NCBI GenBank assembly: GCA_913061385.1
Contig: CAJXTM010000288.1
Location: 1 to 5,834, forward strand
Source: an uncultured Rhodopirellula sp.
GTDB taxonomy: Bacteria; Planctomycetota; Planctomycetia; Pirellulales; Pirellulaceae
Direction of reading: 5' to 3'
DNA: 5,834 nucleotides
Below, one piece after another: positions 1 through 5,834 of the stretch; position 1 is the stretch's first letter; every line of letters begins with the position of its first letter. A program made the translations under genes and the position numbers. Under the pieces are notes generated by a model. The model searched no databases and was not told the origin of the DNA. It saw only the letters and a list, made by a program, of their open reading frames with translations.

Positions 1-48
1 CGAGATCAGCCTCGGTCTCGTGGGCTCGGAGATGTGTATAAGAGACAG
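1..48 (+). other. Nextera library adapter with i7 index (artefact)
   Basis: This is synthetic sequence, not genome. Bases 1-6 (CGAGAT) match the end of the Illumina P7 primer. Bases 7-14 (CAGCCTCG) are an i7 index; in primer orientation this is the index I recall as Nextera N710. Bases 15-29 (GTCTCGTGGGCTCGG) are the Read 2 adapter arm, and 30-48 (AGATGTGTATAAGAGACAG) are the 19-bp Tn5 mosaic end. Native sequence starts at 49. In the frame of the following gene the adapter contains a TAA at 39-41, so an automatic caller sees a false upstream boundary. The mosaic end here should not be annotated as a natural transposon end. Confidence 0.98.
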
Positions 49-1124
49 CACAAACTCCGGGCATGTTCTTTTCGCAGCCCATGAAACGGTTGGCTGGAAT
101 TTCGAACGACTTAGCGATTGTTAGGTCCATTCGACACGATCAGGGTAACCATGGTGCCGGTAACCATTACATGATGACAGGAGCTCCGCCGAGGATACCG
201 GTTGGCTGTGGAGCGTTTGTGAGTTTCCATCCAAGTCTTGGCAGCGTGGTGTCGCATCAGGTCGGTGCCCCTGATGGCGTCCCACCTTACTTTTCAATGC
301 CGAATATGTCGCGTTCAGGTGGCCCAAATTTCCTCGGTGCCCGGCATGCACCGTTTGTCGTTCCCGATGATCCTAATCGGTCTGGCTTTCGCGTGCGTGA
401 TGTCACCATCCCTACTGGGCTGACGGATGCAAGGTTCGAGAGTCGACAAGAAATTCGACGCCAGATCGACAAGATGCAGCGTCTAACCGAAGCAGCGGTC
501 GCTGACCCTGTTGTGGCCTCTGATGAATTTTACTCTCAGGGGATGCAGATTCTGCAGAGCAGCGAAGCTCAAGCGGCATTTGATATCCACTCTGAACCGG
601 GTGAGATCCGAAATGCCTATGGACGTAGCCCCTTTGGTCAGCGGGCTCTGCTAGCACGGCGTTTGGTTGGTGCCGGCGTGCCGTTCGTGACGCTGTATTT
701 TGGAGGTTGGGATCATCATACCGACCTGTTCAATGCGTTTGATAAGAAGGTGCCCCCGTTTGAAAGCGCGATCGCCGCCTTGATCGAAGATCTAAAACAG
801 CAAGGCATGCTTGATCGCACGATGGTGATCGCACTTGGTGAGTTCGGACGCACACCTAAAATTAATGACCGCGGAGGTCGTGACCACTGGTCCAACGCCA
901 TGAGTGTGATGTTTGCGGGGGGGGGCACTCGTGGTGGTCAAGTGATTGGGGCGACTGACCGGCAAGGTTATGCCGCAGTTGAGCGAATTTTGTCGCCAGA
1001 GAATTTCGTCTCGACGGTTTATCGAAAACTTGGGATCGATCCCGGCCAGATGATGTATACACCTGATGGACGTCCCGTGCATCTGGTGAGTGATGCTGAA
1101 CCCATTTCCGAGTTGATGGGGTAG
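49..1124 (+). CDS. DUF1501 domain-containing protein, 5'-truncated
   Basis: This is the C-terminal part of a DUF1501 protein. The frame is open up to the adapter junction, with no native start, so the ATG at 63 is internal; the residue numbers below count from it. Family members usually have some 430-480 residues, so roughly 80-120 N-terminal residues, often with a twin-arginine signal, are missing. Visible hallmarks are RSIRHDQGNHGAGNHYMMTG (21-40), GGWDHH (214-219), GEFGRTPKIN (259-268), GRDHW (272-276) and the Gly-rich GGGTRGGQVIGATD (286-299). DUF1501 belongs to the alkaline-phosphatase-like superfamily, and the conserved Asp/His/Glu in these motifs are the expected metal-site positions. 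No activity has been established for the family as far as I know. In planctomycetes these genes often neighbour DUF1549/DUF1553 cytochrome-like proteins. The PPC-protein gene follows within about 20 bases, suggesting an operon. A run of nine G lies inside the Gly-rich motif with the frame intact. Confidence 0.93.
917..925 (+). repeat. Nine-G homopolymer inside the DUF1501 gene
   Basis: Nine consecutive G residues encode the Gly codons of the conserved FAGGGTRGG segment (reading GCG GGG GGG GGC ACT). The frame is intact at this length. Loss or gain of one G would remove the last 60 or so residues of the protein. Such runs are prone to replication slippage and to sequencing error. The sequence alone cannot say whether length varies in the population. 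Confidence 0.9.
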
Positions 1125-1145
1125 CTGCTTGGCTTGCTCAGTGAT

Positions 1146-2909
1146 ATGGCAAAAAGATATTTGAATTCTGAACAGCGTTTGCAGCGGGCAAAGCAGCCGA
1201 CATCTCAAGCAAGAGTTGGCGGGTCAGGTGCGTTCGTCCGAGGGATCAGTGGTAGAGCAGCCAAAGTGGCCCATGCTTTGCCAAGGCTGTTGTTCGTTCT
1301 CTTGTTTGTCTGCTGCGTTTTCAGTTGCCGCCTTAATGCGCAGATCCAGCTGGATCGTTTTTTTCCTCCTGCCGTTGGCGTGGGGCAGAGCACTGAGATC
1401 AAAGTGGAGGGCAAGTTTCCCGAATGGCCCATCGAATTGAGCACGGATTGCGAGGATGTTTCAGTTCGAGCAACTGAAAAATCAGGTCAGGTGCTCGTTG
1501 AAGCCAAAAAAACCGCAACACCCGGAGTCGTTTGGGTCCGTGGTTTAGATAAAACGTCTGCGTCCGCGCTCGTTCCTCTGCTGATCGAGTCACTGGAGCC
1601 AGTTGCTGAGGTCGAACCAAATGAAACTTTGGGAGACGCAACTCAAGTGGACCTTCCGTGTGTTGTGACTGGGCGACTTTCAAAGTCGGGCGAGGTCGAT
1701 ACCTTCCGCCTTGCAGTCAAAGCCGGGGAAACGCTAGTCCTGTCGGTGATTGCCAATCAGCTGTTACAGTCCCCGATGGATGCTGTGTTGCAATTAGTGG
1801 ATCAGAAGGGGCATGTTTTGGCTCAGGCCGACGATCAACGTGGATTGGATCCACAGCTGGTTTTTGAGGTGGAGCGAGATCAGATCCTGTTTGCTCGGTT
1901 GTTCGCATTTCCGGAAACACCCAACAGTACCATCGGGTTCGCGGGCGCTGCAACATTTGTCTACGAACTCCGAATGACAACCGACGCGTTTGTCGATCAT
2001 GTGTTGCCACTCGATCAGCATTTGACGGCCGTCGCGGGTGGTGGTGTGGTGGGTGGCGTAGTTCAGGGCTGGAATCTTCCCGATGGCCCCGTTGCAAGGA
2101 ATGGAAAAGCGAACCAATTTGGCGGCAGCGCAATCTTTCTGCCCAACGCGTTGGGTTGGCAGTACCTCGAAGGTGATGTTGCCCGAGGTAATGAATTCTT
2201 TGAGACTGCAGAGATAACCTTCTTGGAAAATACTCCCTGTTCTTATTCAGGGCGAATTGCGGCGGCCGGAGAAATCGATCGAGTACGGTTGGCAGTCACT
2301 AAGGGAAAGAAGTATCGCGTTGATGTTCATGCACGACGCAGTGGTATGATTTTGGATTCAGTTTTGCGGGTTGTGGACCTGAAAGACGGAAAACAAATTG
2401 GACGTAATGATGATGTGACCCGAGGCAAGTATGATGCGCGTGTTGATTTCACCGCTAAGCAGGATGGGCGGGTTGAGGTGCAGATATCCGATCTCGTGGA
2501 TGGTTTTGGAATGCGACACGCCTACACGGTTGTTGTGTCAGTGGTGGAACCATCTGTTGAGGTCACTGTGGCCGAGGACCATTTTGCGTTGAAAGTCGGC
2601 GAATCATTAGAGATCCCTGTCACGATTGGTAGGCGGGATGGATACGCGTCAAAGTTGCAGGTCAGTGTTGCCGAGTTGCCGCCAGGTATCACCGGTGAGG
2701 CTGTTTTTTCCGAGCCCAAGGGAGATTCATCCAAAACCGTAACGCTGAAACTGGTAGCCGCGGAGGGAGGCACTCACCAAGGGCCAATCCATATTCAAGT
2801 GATTGAATTGGGTGCCGAGGACGCAAAGGATGGCGTCCCATTTCATGCTCAATATGAGTTGGCGAAAACATTGCGGATCGATGAGTTCTGGTTGACCGTC
2901 ACCCCATGA
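1146..2909 (+). CDS. Secreted PPC-domain / Ig-like multidomain protein
   Basis: A 587-residue exported protein of the planctomycete PPC type; its role is unknown, and binding or scaffolding at the cell surface or periplasm is inference. With residues numbered from the TTG at 1134 (add 4 to ATG-based numbers): a hydrophobic segment RLLFVLLFVCCVFS (51-64) is followed by a likely cleavage site after LNA (67-69), giving a signal peptide with an unusually long basic n-region. Residues 70-150 look like an Ig/TIG-type beta domain (RFFPPAVGVGQ). PPC domain 1 spans about 158-283, with EVEPNETLGDA (159-169) and GEVDTFRL (186-193). PPC-like domain 2 spans about 365-470, with SGRIAAAGEIDRVRL (372-386). 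An Ig-like domain lies at about 475-570. No protease catalytic domain is present, although PPC is best known from secreted peptidases. Start choice: TTG 1134, ATG 1146 and GTG 1266 are all in frame, and no clear Shine-Dalgarno decides; I prefer ATG 1146. It follows the DUF1501 stop by 21 bases, so co-expression is likely. Confidence 0.88.
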   Translation: MAKRYLNSEQRLQRAKQPTSQARVGGSGAFVRGISGRAAKVAHALPRLLFVLLFVCCVFSCRLNAQIQLDRFFPPAVGVGQSTEIKVEGKFPEWPIELSTDCEDVSVRATEKSGQVLVEAKKTATPGVVWVRGLDKTSASALVPLLIESLEPVAEVEPNETLGDATQVDLPCVVTGRLSKSGEVDTFRLAVKAGETLVLSVIANQLLQSPMDAVLQLVDQKGHVLAQADDQRGLDPQLVFEVERDQILFARLFAFPETPNSTIGFAGAATFVYELRMTTDAFVDHVLPLDQHLTAVAGGGVVGGVVQGWNLPDGPVARNGKANQFGGSAIFLPNALGWQYLEGDVARGNEFFETAEITFLENTPCSYSGRIAAAGEIDRVRLAVTKGKKYRVDVHARRSGMILDSVLRVVDLKDGKQIGRNDDVTRGKYDARVDFTAKQDGRVEVQISDLVDGFGMRHAYTVVVSVVEPSVEVTVAEDHFALKVGESLEIPVTIGRRDGYASKLQVSVAELPPGITGEAVFSEPKGDSSKTVTLKLVAAEGGTHQGPIHIQVIELGAEDAKDGVPFHAQYELAKTLRIDEFWLTVTP

Positions 2910-3615
2910 GTGTTACGACCGGTATCAATTGTGAATGTGTGTGTTTTGCAGCACTTCGGTCTATTTGGTGGGATCACGTTCAGCCGGTTTTTCGCTGTGC
3001 ACCACGCGTTGGAAACGATCGCAGAATGGTTTGAATGTTGCGTTTAAACTGCTGCGTTCGTTAGTTTATGCTCGCAATCTTTTAAGCGGTTTGGTCCGTC
3101 TGGTTCAAAGCTTTGACTTGGCTTGTTCTGTTGCTTGGCGTTCGCAATCGTATGGCGAACCTTCTCGAGGATCTGTTTGCGTGAATCTACTGTGGCAATA
3201 ACTGCGATGGTTGGTTGCTGTGGATCGCAATGGGGAATTTGGGGTCATCCGTTTGGGGGCAGCGATCTTACTCATTGGCTCTCGTAGAACAGGTTCCGTT
3301 TGTGGGGTTTCAGGTATCTTGTTTCGAGACCGGAGTGCGGGTTTCGAGTGCTGTTGATCGAGTTGAGCGGAGGTTAATTGTTGCTCACGTATTTAGAGTT
3401 TCGGTTGCCGGGTCCGTGCTTTATTTCAACGTCCGGTTGGTATCTTGTGTTGTTAGCTTGTTGTTTGTTGGGGGTTTCTCCGCAATCGAGAGCAGGGCAA
3501 GGTTGTGGTTCTCACTTGAGTTGGGCTTGGGATTTGGTTTGTCAGGCTGACGGGTAAAAACACAATGCAGGCCAATGGTACGAGGGCAGCAGCGGCGGCA
3601 AGGCCTAGCGGTGTC

Positions 3616-3636
3616 AGTGCTTGTTTTTGAAGCACT
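3616..3636. repeat. 7-bp perfect hairpin, loop GTTTTTG
   Basis: AGTGCTT at 3616-3622 and AAGCACT at 3630-3636 form a perfect 7-bp stem around the 7-base loop GTTTTTG. No T-run follows on either strand, so it does not look like a standard intrinsic terminator. It lies within the gene-poor gap. A 7-bp stem may arise by chance in a region of this size, so its function is unproven. Confidence 0.45.
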
Positions 3637-3939
3637 CATCTGCGCTGGGGCCATTGCAATCAACGCTCGCTGTGTTGGCATCAGTGACACCATGAAGAGG
3701 GGTGAGGCCCCGAGCATCGAGGGGAAATCGCGGTGCGACCACGCGTTTCGCCCCCGCATCAGAGAGGTGGGTGATCATCTACGCTTTCCCGTTTCAACCG
3801 CCCAAAGATACAGTGTCGTCACTCTCGGAGTTTGTGTTTTAGCTAAACCTACTAGCGACCTGTTCTGAAGTAGACCGGGGAATGTTTTGTTTGTTAATTA
3901 TTAAGCAGCGACTTGGTTTTCACTAAAATACCATGCTTG

Positions 3940-3968
3940 CCAATTGACGGCACCGTTCGTGCTGTTGG
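3940..3968. repeat. Bulged hairpin in the convergent gap
   Basis: CCAA (3940-3943) pairs with TTGG (3965-3968), and CGGCAC (3948-3953) pairs with GTGCTG (3959-3964) with one G-T wobble. This leaves a 4-base bulge (3944-3947) and a 5-base loop CGTTC. The plus strand continues TTTGTTATGG, only weakly T-rich, so a terminator role is doubtful. The closest upstream plus-strand gene ended about 1 kb earlier. A regulatory or small-RNA stem is possible but unsupported. Confidence 0.35.
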
Positions 3969-4028
3969 TTTGTTATGGGGCTACTCTGTCGCTTTTCAGT
4001 TCACTGCAGCGTTAGGGGAGTTGATCTC

Positions 4029-4082
4029 ATGATGTCGAACGGTGGTGGCGTGTATTTCCAATGGAAAGTCAATTGGAGGTGA
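4029..4082 (+). CDS. Possible 17-codon leader-like ORF (weak)
   Basis: A very short open frame, MMSNGGGVYFQWKVNWR, preceded by AGGGGAG at 4014-4020 with an 8-base gap to the ATG, a better ribosome-binding site than any main gene in the window has. It is in the same frame as the next short ORF (4104-4193), separated by its own TGA at 4080-4082. No homology is recognised. It could be a leader peptide, the remains of a decayed longer gene, or chance; the peptide is too short for composition to decide. Confidence 0.15.
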   Translation: MMSNGGGVYFQWKVNWR

Positions 4083-4103
4083 GGTTCTGCAGGTAAGGCT
4101 TTC

Positions 4104-4193
4104 ATGCACGACATGTATGAGGAGATGGGCTATTTGGTACTGCTGTGTGAGGCAATCCGTTCAGGCCTGCGGCAATGCGGGTGTCATCAGTAG
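4104..4193 (+). CDS. Possible 29-residue small protein (weak)
   Basis: The frame reads MHDMYEEMGYLVLLCEAIRS followed by GLRQCGCHQ and a TAG stop. Upstream AGGTAAGG (4091-4098) sits 5 bases before the ATG and resembles a Shine-Dalgarno. The peptide has an acidic N-terminus, a central segment that could form an amphipathic helix, and three Cys, two of them in a CGC motif. Its last 33 bases overlap the 3' end of the M20 peptidase gene on the other strand. No family is recognised. Together with the in-frame ORF just upstream it may be a remnant of one decayed gene; chance is the default explanation. Confidence 0.2.
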   Translation: MHDMYEEMGYLVLLCEAIRSGLRQCGCHQ

Positions 4194-5336
4194 GCATGCG
4201 AGAAACGCAGAACGTTCGGGAAGTTTGCTTTCGACAACATGTTCATGGACAGCATGGGCTCCATCACCGACTGCTCCTAGTCCATCGAGAGTAGGGCAGT
4301 ATTGGCTTGTCCAGTTTCCGTCTGAGCCTCCGCCCGCTGCTGCCTGTTCAATTTCGAGTCCGAGTTGCTCGGCCGCCAGGCGGGCGCTTTGCCAGAGCTT
4401 TTGGTTTCCTGGGGTTGATTCCATGGGTGGTCTTTCAATGCGACCTTGGATCTCCAACTGGGTTCCGTCGACGGTGGGTTTGATTGCGTGGATCGCTTCT
4501 TCAATACGACTGGCTTCGTCTTGCGTTGTGACTCGTACATCAATTTCAACTCGGCAAGTCGGTGCGATCACATTGGGACGCATGCCACCATTGATGACAC
4601 CTACATTAATGCTGGTTCCTGACTTCAGATCATTCATTGCGAACAGTTTTTGAATCACATGGGAAATTTCATGAATGGCACTGATGCCTTTCTCCGGATC
4701 CAGACCTGCATGCGCGGCTCGTCCGTTGGCAGTGATGTTGAATCTACCGACTCCTTTGCGTTTTGTTTTGAGTTTGCCGCTTGGACCCAGAGAAGGCTCT
4801 ACGACAAAGGTGCGGTTCGACACCCGTGCTAATCTTTCGATGTTCTGAGCTGATTCGTGGCTGCCGATCTCCTCGTCAGAATTGATGAAAAGTATTGGCG
4901 CAAGTGTTGGTTCGAGTCCGAGTTCAAGTAGTGTTTGGATCGCAAAAGCAGCTTGCACCAAACCTGCTTTCATGTCGTAACTGCCGGGGCCATGAAGGCA
5001 TCCCTCGCGAGATTCGACCGGCATGGTTTCTAATGTCCCAAGTGGCCAAACCGTATCAACATGGCCAAGCACAAGTTGCTGTGGCGTGTGACGTTTTCTA
5101 CTCGACGGTATCGCAAGCATTTGGCCGCCTGAGGTTTTGCCTCGCAGGAAACGGCAACGGTATCCGAGGGAGATCAGGAAGTCTGAGAACAGTTGAAACA
5201 CCGGTGCTTGGGTTTCGGGGTTCTGTGAAGGGCTTTCAATAGTGACCGCACGTTTCAGCAGTGCCAGCATGTCAGTCTGCTTGGCGACAGAATGAGAAAG
5301 GATCTTCGCCGAGATCGTTTTGCTGATGTCTGTCAT
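4161..5336 (-). CDS. M20-family metallopeptidase, carboxypeptidase G2-like
   Basis: A complete 391-residue zinc-dependent amidohydrolase/exopeptidase of the M20 family (COG0624 type: glutamate carboxypeptidase/CPG2, ArgE/DapE relatives). The two-zinc site is intact: LGHVDTVWP gives H92 and D94, GPGSYDMKAG gives the bridging D121, NSDEEIGS gives catalytic E155 and metal ligand E156, VVEPS gives E180, and GAHAVHEHV gives H361. The dimerisation domain runs at about 193-290 and includes H209 in RAAHAGLDPEKG, the residue that completes the partner's active site in this family. No signal peptide is visible, so it is probably cytoplasmic, unlike the exported Pseudomonas CPG2. Substrate cannot be read from sequence; an N-acyl amino acid or C-terminal glutamate/dipeptide is the family expectation. 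The ATG at 5336 has an AGGA 8 bases upstream, and the length fits the family. It stands alone and is convergent with the PPC gene. Confidence 0.95.
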   Translation of the reverse strand: MTDISKTISAKILSHSVAKQTDMLALLKRAVTIESPSQNPETQAPVFQLFSDFLISLGYRCRFLRGKTSGGQMLAIPSSRKRHTPQQLVLGHVDTVWPLGTLETMPVESREGCLHGPGSYDMKAGLVQAAFAIQTLLELGLEPTLAPILFINSDEEIGSHESAQNIERLARVSNRTFVVEPSLGPSGKLKTKRKGVGRFNITANGRAAHAGLDPEKGISAIHEISHVIQKLFAMNDLKSGTSINVGVINGGMRPNVIAPTCRVEIDVRVTTQDEASRIEEAIHAIKPTVDGTQLEIQGRIERPPMESTPGNQKLWQSARLAAEQLGLEIEQAAAGGGSDGNWTSQYCPTLDGLGAVGDGAHAVHEHVVESKLPERSAFLACLLMTPALPQA

Positions 5337-5692
5337 CCCTGTGGTCCTGTCCGGCTATATGAGTTTGCGTCAGTCGGTTCATCGAGGCATCGAGCTTACG
5401 ATTCATTGGAGACTCATGAACACATTGAGACTCGCTGTGACCCGTGATCTAGCTCTGTTAAGTTCTCAGCGAGCATTGGGGCATAAGCAGATTGTACCAT
5501 TCAAGGTCAGTTCGCCACCGGTGGGATCGTTTAGCTACATTGAGTGCTTCCAAGGACACTCGTCGTTGTCTCGCAGCGGTTTCACCAGCGTGGTTTTAGG
5601 ACTTAATGGTCGATTTGTAGTGAACAATGTTTTGTGACAGGCAAGGGCAGCGGTGTGGTTCTTGGTGTTTTTTCAGTGCGTTTGCTATAGCG
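5337..5692. other. Upstream region of the M20 gene, no clear gene
   Basis: About 350 bases between the M20 start and the possible edge gene. A plus-strand frame of 105 codons (5320-5637) begins inside the M20 gene and has no recognisable domain. A minus-strand frame of 44 codons overlaps the M20 start in another frame and is equally unconvincing. The M20 promoter should lie here, but I found no good -35/-10 pair; TTGAAT on the minus strand near 5505 has no clear partner. Confidence 0.5.
5345..5348 (-). promoter_or_regulatory. Shine-Dalgarno-like AGGA of the M20 gene
   Basis: On the minus strand AGGA lies 8 bases before the ATG at 5336, which supports that start over the later in-frame Met at residue 23. 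The match is short and moderate. Confidence 0.4.
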
Positions 5693-5812
5693 ATGATATT
5701 GATTCATTTGGGGGCAATGTTCGTGAATGAAACAGAGCTAGCGGGTTGGAAGAAACAACTAGCGAGTGACAAGCGGCACGCACAGGTATCCTGTGAATTT
5801 TCGGAATTGGGG
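5693..5812 (+). CDS. Possible 5' end of a divergent gene, cut by contig end
   Basis: A plus-strand frame stays open from the stop at 5621-5623 to the adapter at 5813. In-frame ATGs are at 5627, 5693 and 5717. From 5693 it reads MILIHLGAMFVNETELAG and continues with WKKQLASDKRHAQVSCEFSE; the latter half is charged and protein-like. Starting at 5627 would include a hydrophobic stretch (FAIAMILIHLGAMFV) that could be a signal anchor. No family is recognised and no strong ribosome-binding site is seen; a G-run precedes the ATG at 5717. The continuation LSLIHIS encoded by 5813-5833 is adapter, not protein. Confidence 0.25.
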
Positions 5813-5834
5813 CTGTCTCTTATACACATCTCCG
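5813..5834 (-). other. Nextera Read 2 adapter at right end (artefact)
   Basis: CTGTCTCTTATACACATCT followed by CCG is the reverse complement of the Tn5 mosaic end plus the start of the Read 2 arm. The native insert ends at 5812. It is the same adapter arm as at the left end, in inverted orientation, which fits untrimmed read-through of short library inserts assembled onto both contig ends. In the open frame it translates to LSLIHIS, a known signature of adapter contamination in predicted proteins. Confidence 0.98.

Larger units (their letters stand above)
2910..4160. other. Long gene-poor convergent intergenic region
   Basis: About 1.25 kb separates the 3' ends of the PPC gene and the M20 peptidase gene. 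Open frames of 60-112 codons exist on both strands, but none shows a recognisable domain, and several overlap each other in competing frames. The plus strand is strongly G+T rich: in 3061-3120 I count T 25, G 14, C 11, A 10, and in 3441-3480 T 22, G 12, C 4, A 2. I see small inverted repeats (listed separately), an AT-rich palindrome TTAATTATTAA at 3894-3904 and an 8-base direct repeat GTTTCGAG at 3321 and 3341, 20 bases apart. No tRNA, no convincing rho-independent terminator for either gene and no insertion sequence are apparent. It could be plain spacer, a decayed gene, or hold an unrecognised RNA. Confidence 0.7.

Noticed and set aside
30..48. Tn5 mosaic ends at both window edges as a natural composite transposon
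   Set aside because: They are joined to Illumina arm and index sequence in library order, and no transposase or resistance gene lies between them.
792..1208. 138-codon minus-strand frame over the DUF1501 3' end
   Set aside because: It is antisense to conserved DUF1501 motifs, and its translation has no recognisable family.
2910..3047. Stop-codon read-through extension of the PPC protein, or a separate 38-codon GTG ORF at 2931
   Set aside because: The frame after TGA 2907-2909 stays open for 45 codons, but the sequence does not continue the Ig-like domain, and nothing suggests recoding; the length is within chance.
3101..3125. tRNA T-arm-like GGTTCAAAGC
   Set aside because: No cloverleaf partner stems or acceptor pairing could be found around it.
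3118..3138. Sigma-54-like promoter (TTGGC ... TTGCT)
   Set aside because: Spacing between the two elements is one base too long for the strict -24/-12 arrangement, and no gene follows.
2935..3868. Plus-strand frames at 2935-3201, 3215-3550 and 3575-3868 as genes
   Set aside because: Translations are low-complexity Val/Leu/Ser/Arg/Cys mixtures driven by G+T-rich DNA, with no motif, no good ribosome-binding site and no continuity between them.
4042..4653. 203-codon plus-strand frame opposite the M20 gene
   Set aside because: It is antisense to a gene with fully intact M20 catalytic motifs, its own translation is Ser/Trp/Cys-rich with no domain, and it is best read as a shadow frame.
5320..5637. 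105-codon plus-strand frame upstream of the M20 gene
   Set aside because: It starts inside the M20 coding region, has no recognisable domain and no supported start.

Overview
The window is a 5,834-base assembly or amplicon fragment whose two ends are not biological. Bases 1-48 and 5813-5834 are Illumina Nextera (Tn5) library adapter, including a readable i7 index. The native insert is therefore 49-5812, about 5.76 kb. The gene content points to a planctomycete, most likely a Pirellulaceae-like (Rhodopirellula/Blastopirellula type) bacterium. The basis is a DUF1501 protein directly followed by a secreted protein with PPC (bacterial pre-peptidase C-terminal) domains, a pairing typical of that phylum. 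The taxonomic call is inference from family content, not from a marker gene.

Layout: (1) 49-1124, plus strand, is the C-terminal three quarters or so of a DUF1501 protein, cut by the left end. (2) 1146-2909, plus strand, is a secreted multidomain PPC/Ig-like protein starting about 20 bases after the DUF1501 stop, so probably co-transcribed. (3) 2910-4160 is a gene-poor stretch of about 1.25 kb with a marked G+T bias on the plus strand, a few small hairpins and only weak small-ORF candidates. (4) 4161-5336, minus strand, is a complete cytoplasmic M20-family metallopeptidase (carboxypeptidase G2-like) that converges on the PPC gene. (5) 5337-5812 is the upstream region of the peptidase gene, with the possible beginning of a divergent plus-strand gene that runs into the right adapter.

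DUF1501 and the PPC protein probably form part of one exported module. In planctomycetes DUF1501 genes often sit with DUF1549/DUF1553 cytochrome-type proteins, and a partner gene of that kind may lie off the left edge. The M20 hydrolase looks like an independent single-gene unit. I see no rRNA, tRNA, CRISPR, insertion sequence, phage gene or defence system. I do not find a convincing new biological system here. The best leads are the module of unknown function, the long biased convergent gap, and two short ORFs with good ribosome-binding sites next to the peptidase gene's 3' end.
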